Shown here: piece after piece, positions 9,012-17,898 of the stretch
Layout: every line of letters starts with the position of its first letter
Numbering within the stretch: the first letter of the stretch is position 1
Assembly (NCBI RefSeq): GCF_017832355.1
Contig: NZ_JAFIBY010000012.1
Location: forward strand, 40,765-104,764
Direction of reading: 5' to 3'
Source: Serratia sp. PL17
Lineage (GTDB): Bacteria; Pseudomonadota; Gammaproteobacteria; Enterobacterales; Enterobacteriaceae
Length of the DNA stretch: 64,000 bases
Position numbers and translations under genes: made by a program
Notes under the pieces: generated by a model
Seen by the model: only the letters and a program-made list of their open reading frames with translations
The model's database searches: none
Told to the model about the DNA's origin: nothing

Positions 9012-9083
9012 GCACTGTATAAAAACACACTTCCATTAGGATTCGTGACGGCACTTTGCCTGCACAATAAGTGGGAGTTACCA

Positions 9084-9572
9084 ATGAATCAAAACCGCCG
9101 CGCATTTTTCGACGTAATCGCGTTTTCTGAAGGCACAAGCACTCACGTGCTCACGAAAAATGATGGCTATGATGTAATCGTTACAGGATTAGACTTAAAA
9201 CCAGAGGTGTTCACTGATTATAACGATCACCCATTCGCTAACGGGCGTCCGGCCAAAGTGTTTAACAAAAAAGGCGAGAGATCTTCGGCTTCCGGTCGAT
9301 ACCAACTCCTGTATCGCTGGTGGAAGCCATACAAGATACAGCTCAATTTAAAAGACTTTTCGCCGGCCAGCCAAGATGCTGTAGCTCTCCAGCAGATCAG
9401 AGAGCGAGGAGCGCTAGCTGATATAGATGCCGGCCGGATAGCTACAGCCATCCACAAATGCCGAGCAACATGGGCTTCATTTCCTGGCGCCAATTATGAC
9501 GGCCAGAAAATGCATAGCCTTGATACGTTGTTGAATGCCTACGTTCGCTTTGGTGGGACACTAACCGAGTAA
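9084..9572 (+). CDS. lyz: lambda R-like endolysin (lytic transglycosylase)
   Basis: A 162-residue enzyme closely resembling lambda R. Shared blocks include AFSEGT with the catalytic Glu at residue 16, GYDVIVTG, FTDYNDHP, GRYQLLYRWW, KDFSPASQDAVALQQI and AIHKCRATWASFPGA. It cleaves peptidoglycan glycan strands in the periplasm after the holin opens the inner membrane. No signal-arrest-release N-terminus is visible, unlike P1 Lyz, so release should depend on the holin. Start at ATG 9084 is supported by GGGAG 6 nt upstream; a longer GTG frame from 9045 is unlikely. Confidence 0.92.
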   Translation: MNQNRRAFFDVIAFSEGTSTHVLTKNDGYDVIVTGLDLKPEVFTDYNDHPFANGRPAKVFNKKGERSSASGRYQLLYRWWKPYKIQLNLKDFSPASQDAVALQQIRERGALADIDAGRIATAIHKCRATWASFPGANYDGQKMHSLDTLLNAYVRFGGTLTE

Positions 9573-9598
9573 CCTGAAGGGGAGTCGCGCCCCCTTAT

Positions 9599-9620
9599 TA
9601 ATACATAATATGATTAAGCC
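9599..9620 (+). repeat. dispersed ATACATAATATG site, copy 2
   Basis: ATACATAATATGATTAAGCC in the 146-bp gap between the endolysin and the next gene; TATGAT could act as a -10. Confidence 0.45.
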
Positions 9621-9695
9621 CTAAGCTATCACACCAAAAATCTCACCTTCCCTATTGCCTATCCGCGCCCTTACTAATAGTATTGTTTCAAATAT

Positions 9696-9710
9696 CTAAT
9701 AGATAATTAG
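9696..9710. promoter_or_regulatory. CTAAT-N5-ATTAG palindrome, site 2
   Basis: CTAAT-AGATA-ATTAG ends 8 bp before the TTG start of the next gene, a position suited to blocking transcription or ribosome access. Confidence 0.6.
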
Positions 9711-9718
9711 GTTTTAAA

Positions 9719-9943
9719 TTGTCGATTAAAAAGAGTGTATCAACACGCATTTTTGAGATATCGAAAACGAGCGAAATCCACGGCCCTCTACTGCGCCAGG
9801 CATTTGAAGTGATGGAGGTTCAAAAATACCTGCTCACCATAGTGCTCGATATCAGTAAGAAAGCAGGATACAAGGGGAACTCAGTGGCAATGGCTGTTGA
9901 GTTTCTTAGGGAAAAAAATAATGGAGAGGGGCCAAAGGAATGA
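9719..9943 (+). CDS. 74-residue protein of unknown function
   Basis: Begins (TTG) MSIKKSVSTRIFEI and is mostly helical and charged, with no membrane segment or cysteine motif. Its stop overlaps the next gene's ATG, so the two are translationally coupled. The TTG start has only a weak upstream AGG; ATG at codon 27 is possible but would remove a third of the protein. A palindromic operator sits immediately upstream. I do not recognise a family. Confidence 0.5.
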   Translation: MSIKKSVSTRIFEISKTSEIHGPLLRQAFEVMEVQKYLLTIVLDISKKAGYKGNSVAMAVEFLREKNNGEGPKE

Positions 9944-10143
9944 CTGTCGCTGATACAGTGGAAATCAATAAATCTCGCAATTACTGGCTGTCAAAAGGCT
10001 TCAAAAAGACAGTTGAGGGTACATTAATACGACCTGACATGCTGATCTCTCGTTCAGGAAAAAGGTGGAAGGCTACTGACCTAATCAAAAACACTACCTA
10101 TCGCCACGCCAGCCTTCTGGTGGTTCTACAAAAGAATTTTTAG
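9940..10143 (+). CDS. 67-residue basic protein of unknown function
   Basis: Second gene of a coupled pair (ATGA overlap with the 74-aa gene), with AAAGGA before its ATG. It is basic, with a SKGFKKTVEGTLIRPDM core and hydrophobic C-terminus, and could be a small nucleic-acid-binding or regulatory protein. No family recognised. A GC-rich hairpin follows at 10166-10185. Confidence 0.55.
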   Translation: MTVADTVEINKSRNYWLSKGFKKTVEGTLIRPDMLISRSGKRWKATDLIKNTTYRHASLLVVLQKNF

Positions 10144-10165
10144 CCCATCGTATCTACAAATGATG

Positions 10166-10185
10166 ACGGCCCCACCAGGGGCCGT
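10166..10185. terminator. hairpin between convergent genes
   Basis: ACGGCCCC-ACCA-GGGGCCGT. Perfect 8-bp stem without a clear T-run, lying between the plus-strand pair and the leftward Dar/Ddr operon. Confidence 0.55.
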
Positions 10186-10204
10186 TCGTGCAACATTTCG
10201 AAAG

Positions 10205-10519
10205 TTAATATTCAACAAGCTCGTCGGCTAGCTGCTGCTCCCGCTCATGCACATCTTCAAATGAGTTTTTAGTCTCTTCATCCATTTCCACCTCAAAACC
10301 GATAGCACTCAACGTATTCACCAGCTCATAAAGTGAAGCCCCTTCAGCTGAACGCACAAACCCCAGCACCGGGTTCAGATGAGCAAATTTCACCTCATCC
10401 ACCAGCTCTGCTTTGTTGATTGCTCCAAGAACGTCAAAAGGCGCCGGTATTTCGATGCTGTCACCGTCATATTGGATCACCCCTTCCCGGCCATCAAAAA
10501 TGATAGTTACGTTAAGCAT
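10205..10519 (-). CDS. 104-residue acidic protein, last gene of the Dar/Ddr operon
   Basis: Overlaps the 3' end of the ddrB-like gene by 8 bp, so it is the distal gene of that operon. Sequence starts MLNVTIIFDGREG and is acidic throughout (KAELVDEVKF, DEETKNSFEDV), with no signal peptide or metal motif. In P1 this place holds small genes (hxr/iddB region) of unknown role. The homology is not established here. Confidence 0.6.
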   Translation of the reverse strand: MLNVTIIFDGREGVIQYDGDSIEIPAPFDVLGAINKAELVDEVKFAHLNPVLGFVRSAEGASLYELVNTLSAIGFEVEMDEETKNSFEDVHEREQQLADELVEY

Positions 10520-13454
10520 TGTGTTCCCCTTTAATCAAACCGATCACAAAATCCAGAATCGCATCGCCATTAAGTATCGAATTACCGGCATAACGCGGCT
10601 CATAGAAGCATTGAAAGGCCATAGAGAATATTTCGGTGGAACGTGTATCTTCGATGGTTTTGGAGCCATACAGGCGCCCCATGTAAGGGTCACTCAGGTT
10701 TAAATTGGCAGCGATTTCGCTCCTGCCAAGATCCAGAAGGCCGGCTTCTCCACCAGAAGCCATAAATGCTTTTGCCTTTGCCAGTCGATCGGGATGGCTG
10801 TACTCGAAGTGATGCCCCACTTCATGCCACAACACCCCAAGGTCAGAACTGGCGCCAAGGATTAGAGATCCATCGTTCACGCAGGCGGCCGCCCTGGTAC
10901 GCTCGAGATACTTAATTTCCTTTAGGGTTGATATCCCGCCTCTACATAAACGGTAAATGTCGTTGAGCGCATTCAAAAATGCACCTTCCCCATGCTTTTC
11001 ATCTATCGTCTCAATGGCCTTTTTGTGGATCTTTATTCCCTTAATCCACTCATTAGCATCCGCTTCAGTAACGTCCGATTCGCTGATAATTTCCTGCGCC
11101 AACGCGCGCGCGCGGTCGCATAGATTCACTATCGCTTGTTGGTGATTTTCTGCGGCATCAGCCATTTCATTGATAATCTCACTTACTAACACACTACTTT
11201 TGCCGTATTTTTCAGCAGTATCGCGAATTTCTTCGGGGTCATATCGCTCAAGCCAGTTCGATACAGATTTGCGGCGACCATATGTTTGCCCAAAGTTTAG
11301 TGTTGGCCCGGACAAATCCACAGCATGAAACGCAGGGAAAGCCGCACGCAATGAATACGGCAACTTCTCAACAACCGCCTTATCACTATCCTGAAGTGAA
11401 TCGATTTTCGCCTTAACCCTTGATAAATACCCCGTGTAACGCTTCTTGGTGTCTTCGGCTTCAGCAGTCACATCCCCATACTTCATCAGTTCCCTACCAC
11501 GATCAACGTCATACATGACGGCCACACTGGCTCCGGTAGCGCTTAATGTGCTCTGCCCTTTATCGCTCGATGCAGCGATGATCGCCTTATATACCGCCGC
11601 TGGTCGGTATTCTGGCAACATAATCCCCATAGCGGACATATAGCCCTGTGTCAGAATCCGAGATCGCCCAATAACTTTGCTGATCACAGGGTAAGCAGCG
11701 CGCGCAGCTGCTATCACTTCTGTTCGCTCGGCTTCATCAGCCATCACAAGCTTGATTGCATAATGGAGCTGGAAAATTTGACCGGAGTTAAAGAGAGCAG
11801 ACCAATCTGGTTGCTTGAACATGTGGGCATTACGAATTAATGGATGAAGGGTATAGAGGCTTGCCCGGCCATACCGATCAGTAAACGTTTCAATTTTCTT
11901 CCCAAGGATACTTGCAGTTAATACCTGGTATCGCTTCAAAGCAGCTGCATCATTGAGGTTGGTCATCGTCAGTGTTTTTATCGCCGCGTTCACAGCTGCG
12001 GCTAGCGTTGATAAAGAGCCACTACCATCAAACGTCAATGCCTCAATAATGCGCTTCATACCCTGAACACTGCTTGCATTACGCAACACCGGGAGCACGG
12101 CGTCACCGCGCTTTTTTGTCGATTCAAAAAGTGCCCCCGCCAACCCCTTGCCACTTTCGAGCTGCATCTGGTTAGATACCATCTGCAAAACCTCCTGGAG
12201 CGACACGCTGCCGCCGCCGAACATATCCCCCATAGCCTGCTGCTGGTGGATCAACTCATCGTTGATACGTTCCGCCATCAGCTTAAAGGCTTGGCCCATA
12301 CGTTTAGCTGACCGGTTGTTGTCCACAATGAAAAGGGCCAGAGCTTTAGCTTCATCCGTCGCCTCCTCAAACATACCCACTTGCGCTATAACATCCTGGA
12401 TATGTTGCCCGGACTCCTTAGATCGCCGCACTAGGTCTATTGCATCTTTCAACGCGCCCAGGGCCGTCTTATCAAGGGACGTTACCTCACTGGCCCCTTC
12501 CAACAGAGAGCCGACCGTTTCTTTGTGCACATCACCAGAGAGCATAACCATTTGCGCAAAATCACTGGCGGCAGAATTGAGAGCGGTCAACACATTGCGC
12601 ATTTCTGGATCAGGCTCTTCGGACACCATTTTCACCAATCGGCTATCTTTATAGGCCTTGGCGAAAATGCTGTTTTGCATCCTATCGATCAGCTGTCTTG
12701 TTGGCCGGCCATCTTCGGTTAACAAGCCGGCCGCCGCCGTCGCACCGATCTCTTCCATAAACGCCTTCACAAAGGGCGCGTTAGATCGAGATAGCAAATC
12801 ACCGCTATCCGATGGGGCAAAGAGCTGCATCATCGCAGGTGTAATGCTCTCAGCGTCTACAAAGGCCTTTTCGCTGGCAGACATTTCCTGTAGGTCAGAT
12901 AGGTTCGAGTCTTTTGCAAACTTCACCCGGTCGACGTCGGTTAAACGCCGACGGACTAAGATTGGCCTTTCCATCTTTTCGATATCCCTGGGTCGGACAC
13001 CGTAGTCACGTGCATGTTTTATAAGAAACGAGCGGTAATCGTCTGCACGCCCCTCGGCATATGCCCTAATAATCCCCATGCTGCGGCCGTTCCCCGACTC
13101 CACAGCATTATCTTCACCGATGATCGGCGCGCCGTGACTTGATAACCCGGAATCGGTAAGTTGAGCCGGCCTTAATGACCGAGAAATATTATTAACTTGG
13201 AGTTTACTGGAGAAACGGGTGCGATCTCGCGGCTGGAGTTCTTGTGGGTAAGCCTCGTTTATGCGGCCATCAAGATGATTGGACACCAGAAGCATTGAAG
13301 CATCGACTACCTCAAACTGAGTTTTAACCTCTTCACCTTTTGCGGTAACAACATAAGATTTCCGACCATTCCCCAGAGCCTTACGTATTACCTCCACCAG
13401 CGCTTTAATGCTGGCGGTGTTTTGGATTTTTTCTATAACTTTTTGCATTGTCAT
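10512..13454 (-). CDS. ddrB: DdrB-like internal head protein with zinc-metalloprotease motif
   Basis: A 980-residue protein in the position and about the size of P1 DdrB, a head component involved in incorporating antirestriction proteins. The first 160 residues contain GEDNAVESGNGRSMGI and MERPILVRRRL, a ParB/DdrB-like N-terminal pattern found in large mobile-element proteins. The middle is long and helical. Near the C-terminus HEVGHH (residues 877-882) is an HExxH zinc motif, and TEIFSMAF (Glu 941) could supply the third ligand, as in zincin proteases. It is probably packaged and injected. Peptidase activity is an inference from the motif. Confidence 0.7.
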   Translation of the reverse strand: MTMQKVIEKIQNTASIKALVEVIRKALGNGRKSYVVTAKGEEVKTQFEVVDASMLLVSNHLDGRINEAYPQELQPRDRTRFSSKLQVNNISRSLRPAQLTDSGLSSHGAPIIGEDNAVESGNGRSMGIIRAYAEGRADDYRSFLIKHARDYGVRPRDIEKMERPILVRRRLTDVDRVKFAKDSNLSDLQEMSASEKAFVDAESITPAMMQLFAPSDSGDLLSRSNAPFVKAFMEEIGATAAAGLLTEDGRPTRQLIDRMQNSIFAKAYKDSRLVKMVSEEPDPEMRNVLTALNSAASDFAQMVMLSGDVHKETVGSLLEGASEVTSLDKTALGALKDAIDLVRRSKESGQHIQDVIAQVGMFEEATDEAKALALFIVDNNRSAKRMGQAFKLMAERINDELIHQQQAMGDMFGGGSVSLQEVLQMVSNQMQLESGKGLAGALFESTKKRGDAVLPVLRNASSVQGMKRIIEALTFDGSGSLSTLAAAVNAAIKTLTMTNLNDAAALKRYQVLTASILGKKIETFTDRYGRASLYTLHPLIRNAHMFKQPDWSALFNSGQIFQLHYAIKLVMADEAERTEVIAAARAAYPVISKVIGRSRILTQGYMSAMGIMLPEYRPAAVYKAIIAASSDKGQSTLSATGASVAVMYDVDRGRELMKYGDVTAEAEDTKKRYTGYLSRVKAKIDSLQDSDKAVVEKLPYSLRAAFPAFHAVDLSGPTLNFGQTYGRRKSVSNWLERYDPEEIRDTAEKYGKSSVLVSEIINEMADAAENHQQAIVNLCDRARALAQEIISESDVTEADANEWIKGIKIHKKAIETIDEKHGEGAFLNALNDIYRLCRGGISTLKEIKYLERTRAAACVNDGSLILGASSDLGVLWHEVGHHFEYSHPDRLAKAKAFMASGGEAGLLDLGRSEIAANLNLSDPYMGRLYGSKTIEDTRSTEIFSMAFQCFYEPRYAGNSILNGDAILDFVIGLIKGEHNA

Positions 13455-13498
13455 TTCCGAAAAAAAAGACCCGCTATCACACGGGCCAAGCGCTAGAA

Positions 13499-13870
13499 TT
13501 AAGCCGCTTCAGGGTGATTCAGTCGTACCCAATTTGAGGCGCCGATTTGCACATCCTCAAAGCTCAAGTGCTCACCCACATAAATGGTCAGATCGTCCAG
13601 CACGCTAATGAACTCATCCTTGTCTGACTGATTAAATTTCCCGCTCAAGAAATCGACAACAACTTGGGGTTGGACGTCATGGTCATTAGCTGTAGCGGTT
13701 GGTGCTGGTTCCGGTTGCGGTTGCGCGCCACCATACCCGAGCTTGACCATCACCTCATCGATACGGTCGTCATAATCAAGCTTTTCCAGCCCCTTGGCGG
13801 CGGCTGACTTTCGCATCAGTTCATCCAACTGATCCGCCAGGTCAAGACGCTCTATTGCTGATAAAATCAT
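13499..13870 (-). CDS. ddrA: DdrA-like small head protein
   Basis: A 123-residue acidic protein (P1 DdrA is about 130) between the darA- and ddrB-like genes, overlapping darA by 4 bp. Residues 52-66 form a Pro/Ala/Gln linker separating a helical N-terminal half from an acidic C-terminal half. In P1 it is part of the set of head proteins linked to antirestriction. Assignment is by operon position and size. Confidence 0.5.
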   Translation of the reverse strand: MILSAIERLDLADQLDELMRKSAAAKGLEKLDYDDRIDEVMVKLGYGGAQPQPEPAPTATANDHDVQPQVVVDFLSGKFNQSDKDEFISVLDDLTIYVGEHLSFEDVQIGASNWVRLNHPEAA

Positions 13871-15984
13871 GCGGCAGCCCCCTCACGCTGGATGGCGACT
13901 AACAAATCTGACAAATGCTGTGCTACGTCGTTTACCAAGCTTTCATGCTCGTCATAAATACCGGCATTTGCCAGAGCACCAACGGCCTGACGAGTGTTTC
14001 CTCGAGCCTCTCGGATCTCATCCATATCACTCGTTTGCAGTGATAGAGTCGCCTTCAAAAACTCAACGGCTTTGTTCGCGTTTGTATCAACTTCATTTTC
14101 AGACGGGGTTAAAACTGGTGGGGGTTCTCCTGCCGGCGAAGGCGGAATGTCCAGTTCCGGTGAGGGAATTGGAGCGCCAGGAGTTTTAGTCTCCGGTGGT
14201 GCAAGTGGTGAAGCTGGTGGTACTTCATTGAAAATGGTTTCTAACACTCCCTCAGCACTCTTACGTTGGGCAAGGCCGGCAGTACGCAAGTTCTTCACAA
14301 TCGTTCCCAATGAAAGGCCGTCTGGAAGCTCAGTAGCATTGGCCCCGCTTCGCGTCAGATAGTTGCGTAAAAAGTCCTGACTGGTTGCATGAGGCTCTCT
14401 ACCTTTCAACTGACCGATTAGCGGCTTCAGCAGTTCTATATTCGAAAAAGCCTCCTTCTCATCCTGGCTGTATTGCAAATCAACCAGTTCATAATCAGCC
14501 ACCTTGTCCGCACTTAGTGGGCTGTTATAGACGGCAACACCATAACGAATGTCATTAGCACCAATGGAGCGCTCAGTTTTAATTCCTGAAGCACTAAAGC
14601 CCTCGGGATCATATGTATTCACTGCCCCACCCGGCCGCCAATTTGGTCGAGCTTTCAACCCATAATAATAAAGCGCGCCGGCTTGAGAGGTGTCGGTATC
14701 CATATCATCAGCTGCTGCCGCAGTCGTGGTTGCTGGCTGCTCGGTTTCCTCAGCCACCGTAATAGCTTCAAATCCGGCTTTGGTAAGAACTTGTCCATCC
14801 TTCACAAATACGTAAATACCTTGCAGGCCAGAGATACGGAAATAGGTATATTGATATCCCGCCGTTTTGGCAGCTTTGTATTTGTTTTTATAGGCAACGG
14901 CTTCGGGGGAAGGGCCAACACCGTTTACAGTGATCGAACCAGAAAATGAGATATTGTCGCCGTTACTTTGTGAATACCAGATTGGGTTTTCGCCGGATAC
15001 CGCTGCTTTTTTTAAAGTAGGGTTCATCGCACCGGTTTGAATACTTGCCAGTGGCACGGTATAGCTGCCAGAAGTGGCAGCAGTTCCCCCCGTGGAAACG
15101 CCCAGTTCAGGCATTGGGCTTTGCTTCTGAGTTTTTTTTGCCTTCAGTGACTCGATTGCAGAACTTAAGCGCTCATTTTCTGAGGTCTGCCGGCTAATAC
15201 TGGCACTGTACTCTTCAATTTGAGCATCGATATCCGCCATTTGCGGCGCCATCTCATCAGCTTTGGCCATTTCATCAATTGCAAGGCTTTCAAGCTTTTC
15301 AGCTTCAAATTCCGCAGCTTCAGCATCCAGTTTCAGCTTGTTGTGCTTGTCGCGGCTTTTTGAAAATTTCGAGCTGTTTTTTTCAATCAGATTTGAGAGC
15401 GTCTGTGCAGTTTGGTTTAGAGACATATCGCGCCCACCGATCGGCGCCACAACATGAGTAACATCCCGTTTATTCAGAAGAAACTTAAAGGCGACAAGAA
15501 CGTCTTGAGCTTTCAGCTTAACGTCGGCGGTTGGGCTGTGGAACAAGAGGGAAACGCTCTGACCGTCAGTGAGCGGTATCTTTGCGGCCATAACTGGGAT
15601 GCCGGCGACCTTTCGAACATTCCCTATTTCGGCGCCACCAGCTGTACTGACGCCAGTATCATCGGTTCCTGCCTCATCTGTGCCGGCTTTTATCCCCGTC
15701 CCATTTAAGCCTGAATTGAGCACACGAACAAAGGCGCGCATGGTTTGTGACAAACGGTTCTTCGTGGTGCTAATGGCTTCAAACATCGCCGTTCTGTGCG
15801 GATCAGCCAGGTGATCACCAATAAACGCAGACTCAACCTCTTCGACAGTAACGCTTTCAAGCATTAAATCTTCACCACCGCCCTCATTCAGAGAAGCAAA
15901 TTCCGCATCGGTTACTTGCCGTACATCATAGTCACCGCGATCGACGATCAGTACGCCATTCATTGGATGATATGGATTACTCAT
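13867..15984 (-). CDS. darA: DarA-like internal head protein
   Basis: A 705-residue protein, slightly longer than P1 DarA (about 640). Residues 190-270 form a strong Ala/Glu/Lys coiled coil (SKFSKSRDKHNKLKLDAEAA and onward). Residues 290-430 contain low-complexity Ser/Thr-rich and Ala-rich linkers. Residues 575-620 are a Pro-rich hinge before a helical C-terminus. P1 DarA is processed and injected with the DNA, protecting it from type I restriction. The gene overlaps its neighbours by 4 bp on both sides, showing tight operon coupling. Function is inferred from synteny. Confidence 0.55.
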   Translation of the reverse strand: MSNPYHPMNGVLIVDRGDYDVRQVTDAEFASLNEGGGEDLMLESVTVEEVESAFIGDHLADPHRTAMFEAISTTKNRLSQTMRAFVRVLNSGLNGTGIKAGTDEAGTDDTGVSTAGGAEIGNVRKVAGIPVMAAKIPLTDGQSVSLLFHSPTADVKLKAQDVLVAFKFLLNKRDVTHVVAPIGGRDMSLNQTAQTLSNLIEKNSSKFSKSRDKHNKLKLDAEAAEFEAEKLESLAIDEMAKADEMAPQMADIDAQIEEYSASISRQTSENERLSSAIESLKAKKTQKQSPMPELGVSTGGTAATSGSYTVPLASIQTGAMNPTLKKAAVSGENPIWYSQSNGDNISFSGSITVNGVGPSPEAVAYKNKYKAAKTAGYQYTYFRISGLQGIYVFVKDGQVLTKAGFEAITVAEETEQPATTTAAAADDMDTDTSQAGALYYYGLKARPNWRPGGAVNTYDPEGFSASGIKTERSIGANDIRYGVAVYNSPLSADKVADYELVDLQYSQDEKEAFSNIELLKPLIGQLKGREPHATSQDFLRNYLTRSGANATELPDGLSLGTIVKNLRTAGLAQRKSAEGVLETIFNEVPPASPLAPPETKTPGAPIPSPELDIPPSPAGEPPPVLTPSENEVDTNANKAVEFLKATLSLQTSDMDEIREARGNTRQAVGALANAGIYDEHESLVNDVAQHLSDLLVAIQREGAAA

Positions 15985-16616
15985 GCCGCTACCTCACGTT
16001 TTAGAGTCTCAAATTCAGTTTTCAGTTTGCGGCCTTGAGCTTGCTCAGCGCGAAGTTGGTTCTTCAAGGCCTCGGCCCTGGCACGCTTAACCTGTAAATC
16101 ATTACCTCGCTTAAGCGTAACTGCCTGCGCAGAAGCAATCTTTTGCTTGGCGGCATCGATACGACCATTTTGTTCAGCGAGTCGCTGCGCATTAGATTTA
16201 AGGCCGCTTTTTTGGCGAGGGGTTTCCACTCGACCTGCTTTAGCCAGCTTTCGGGCAAGTGATTTGGCAAAAGCTTGGGCATTAGAGGAAATGGCGCCGG
16301 CGATGATTTTCGCGAGTGCATCGAGGTCTTTGGCGCCGGTAAATGGAACAGTCTTTTTATTCAGTGAAATGGAGGAGATATCACCCGAATCATTAACCTG
16401 AACGGACACCTCTTGCTCGTCCAAAGCTTTCAGGGCAAAGGTGCGTATACGCACTCCGTCTTTTTTTCGAGCAGTGCCGGCAGGGACAACCTTAACGATC
16501 TCTGCACCGGCTTTAGTCACGGCCTTTTTTAGTGGTTCCAGGCCTTTCTCATTGAGATTATTGAAGTCTAGGACATGGTATGTCTGCCCGTTCTTCGAAA
16601 ACAGATTAGCGGGCAT
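15981..16616 (-). CDS. DarA-operon protein (Hdf-position), coiled-coil C-terminus
   Basis: A 211-residue protein. Residues 1-120 form a small alpha/beta domain (SKNGQTYHVLDFNN, KKDGVRIRTFALKAL) that resembles the N-terminal domain found in P1-type defence-against-restriction A proteins. Residues 140-210 are a basic, Ala/Gln-rich coiled coil. In P1 the gene at this place is hdf, of about 226 residues. It overlaps the DarA-like gene and the LydB-like gene. It could be a separately encoded N-terminal module of the DarA system. Confidence 0.5.
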   Translation of the reverse strand: MPANLFSKNGQTYHVLDFNNLNEKGLEPLKKAVTKAGAEIVKVVPAGTARKKDGVRIRTFALKALDEQEVSVQVNDSGDISSISLNKKTVPFTGAKDLDALAKIIAGAISSNAQAFAKSLARKLAKAGRVETPRQKSGLKSNAQRLAEQNGRIDAAKQKIASAQAVTLKRGNDLQVKRARAEALKNQLRAEQAQGRKLKTEFETLKREVAA

Positions 16617-17046
16617 ATGGCGCCACCTTATCAGCAGGAATATCGAACACTTTCGTAACCACTGACTGGACTGGGAAAAGACGGTAGAGTGGATTAATCC
16701 GGCTGTCGCCGTGGGTCATTCGCACAACCAGCTCCCAATTGCCTGATTTCAGATAACGACGATTAAAGAACAGGAATTCTCGGGTTAAACCCTTATCAGA
16801 AATGAACAATGACCGGGCTTTGCCGGTAATCACCGTAGTAGGGTCTTTTTTATCTCGAAGGCAGTATTCAACTCGTGCCCCCTTCACATTGCGGCAAGTA
16901 GTAAGGAAACTCACCGGAAAACGGATCACCTCATCAATGTATTCTTCTGATCCGGTATCTTGCACAATTGCCTTTCTACGCTTAAACAGAAAGCGGTCTG
17001 CCAGCGCGGCCGCAACAACCAGCGCCAGGCACGTTTCACTGATCAT
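16606..17046 (-). CDS. lydB: LydB-like lysis regulator (antiholin)
   Basis: A 146-residue protein; P1 LydB is 147. It has an N-terminal hydrophobic segment (CLALVVAAALADRFLF, residues 5-20) followed by a basic stop-transfer KRRK, then a soluble beta-rich domain. It starts 1 bp after the holin stop codon. P1 LydB delays lysis by antagonising LydA. Size, order and membrane anchor all fit, though the sequence itself is not diagnostic. Confidence 0.6.
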   Translation of the reverse strand: MISETCLALVVAAALADRFLFKRRKAIVQDTGSEEYIDEVIRFPVSFLTTCRNVKGARVEYCLRDKKDPTTVITGKARSLFISDKGLTREFLFFNRRYLKSGNWELVVRMTHGDSRINPLYRLFPVQSVVTKVFDIPADKVAPYAR

Positions 17047-17355
17047 CTAAATCCCCTTTTTAATAAAAATGCTTTGTAGTGCGGCTAAAAACTTCTCTTT
17101 AGCCACGGTTACGGTTTCTCGTCCGTTATTGCTCGCTACCAGAACTGCCAGGAGCAAGAGAGGTTCTTCCCAGCGAAGGTGCTCAGCTGAGTAGTAAGCG
17201 GTGGCCCCCGATACAAAGCTGATTACCAGCTCAGTAAAAAGATTGAACCAATCCCGCTTAATCCTTTCTTCTCGCACCCCTTGGAGGAAAACAGCCAACC
17301 CTCCGAGCACTGATAACAGCACAGCAATAACGAGCGTTTGTGTGCTTGTTGGCAC
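17047..17355 (-). CDS. lydA: LydA-type holin (superfamily III)
   Basis: A 102-residue protein with three hydrophobic segments: residues 7-24 (LVIAVLLSVLGGLAVFLQ), about 40-57 (TELVISFVSGATAYYSAE) and 63-78 (EEPLLLLAVLVASNNG), with a basic C-terminus. This matches LydA-type holins, which permeabilise the inner membrane at the programmed time. It is the first gene of the leftward operon that continues through darA and ddrB. AAAAGTCACTTTTGC, 40-50 bp upstream on the same strand, may be a divergent copy of the AACTCACTT element. Confidence 0.75.
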   Translation of the reverse strand: MPTSTQTLVIAVLLSVLGGLAVFLQGVREERIKRDWFNLFTELVISFVSGATAYYSAEHLRWEEPLLLLAVLVASNNGRETVTVAKEKFLAALQSIFIKKGI

Positions 17356-17432
17356 GTATTCCTCCGGCTCTGTTGATGCGAAAACGAGACTAGCAAAAGT
17401 GACTTTTCAAACTGCCACGTTGTTTTTTAGGC

Positions 17433-17458
17433 AAAAAAAAAGCGCCCGGAGGCGCTTT
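17433..17458 (-). terminator. terminator of the tail-fibre operon
   Basis: AAAGCGCC-CGGA-GGCGCTTT with a nine-base A-run on the plus strand, which is a T-run in the leftward transcript. Lies just after the tail-fibre assembly gene. Confidence 0.85.
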
Positions 17459-17473
17459 AACTGGCAAGGGGAA

Positions 17474-17896
17474 TTACTTAGGATCTTCAGGCCAGGTGAT
17501 ATCAGTTTCTTGAGAAGTATCAATGCGATTAAGCATGACACGGTATGTTTTCCATGCGACTAACTTCTCCTTTTCCTTCTCAGTCGCCATCCCTAATTCA
17601 ACCGCATCTTGCAAAGGAGCAATTGCATTGCTAGCGCGAGTGATCAGCAAGTATTTTTTGCGAACAGCTTCGACCTCTCGTTCCTTTTGACTCAACGGCG
17701 GGGCGTCAATCCAGCACGGCAGGCCATCGGTATCCGCCCCCCGGATTTTTCCTACAGGGGGTTGCTCGCGATACTTTTCCCAATACTCTTCAGGAACTGG
17801 TTTAACATCATCAGGCCAGTTTTTATTGGTTTCGTAGGCTTCTTGATCTTCCAACACATAGAAAATATTGGTTTTCGCACTGTATCCGTAATTCAT
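17474..17896 (-). CDS. tail-fibre assembly chaperone (U/Tfa-like)
   Basis: A 140-residue protein from ATG 17896 (MNYGYSAKTNIFYVL). It has the usual pattern of Tfa/gp38-type proteins: an N-terminal region starting just after the fibre gene, then a helical RKKYLLITRASNAIAPLQDAVELG core, and a C-terminal TSQETDITWPEDPK. These chaperones help the fibre C-terminus to fold and trimerise. It lies 3 bp before the fibre stop on the same strand, in the place of P1 U. The longer frame starting at 17920 is less likely because it would overlap the fibre gene. Confidence 0.85.
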   Translation of the reverse strand: MNYGYSAKTNIFYVLEDQEAYETNKNWPDDVKPVPEEYWEKYREQPPVGKIRGADTDGLPCWIDAPPLSQKEREVEAVRKKYLLITRASNAIAPLQDAVELGMATEKEKEKLVAWKTYRVMLNRIDTSQETDITWPEDPK

Positions 17897-17898
17897 AA

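Noticed and set aside
12148..12654. 168-codon plus-strand frame
   Set aside because: Antisense to the ddrB-like gene, which has better features and operon overlaps on the other strand.
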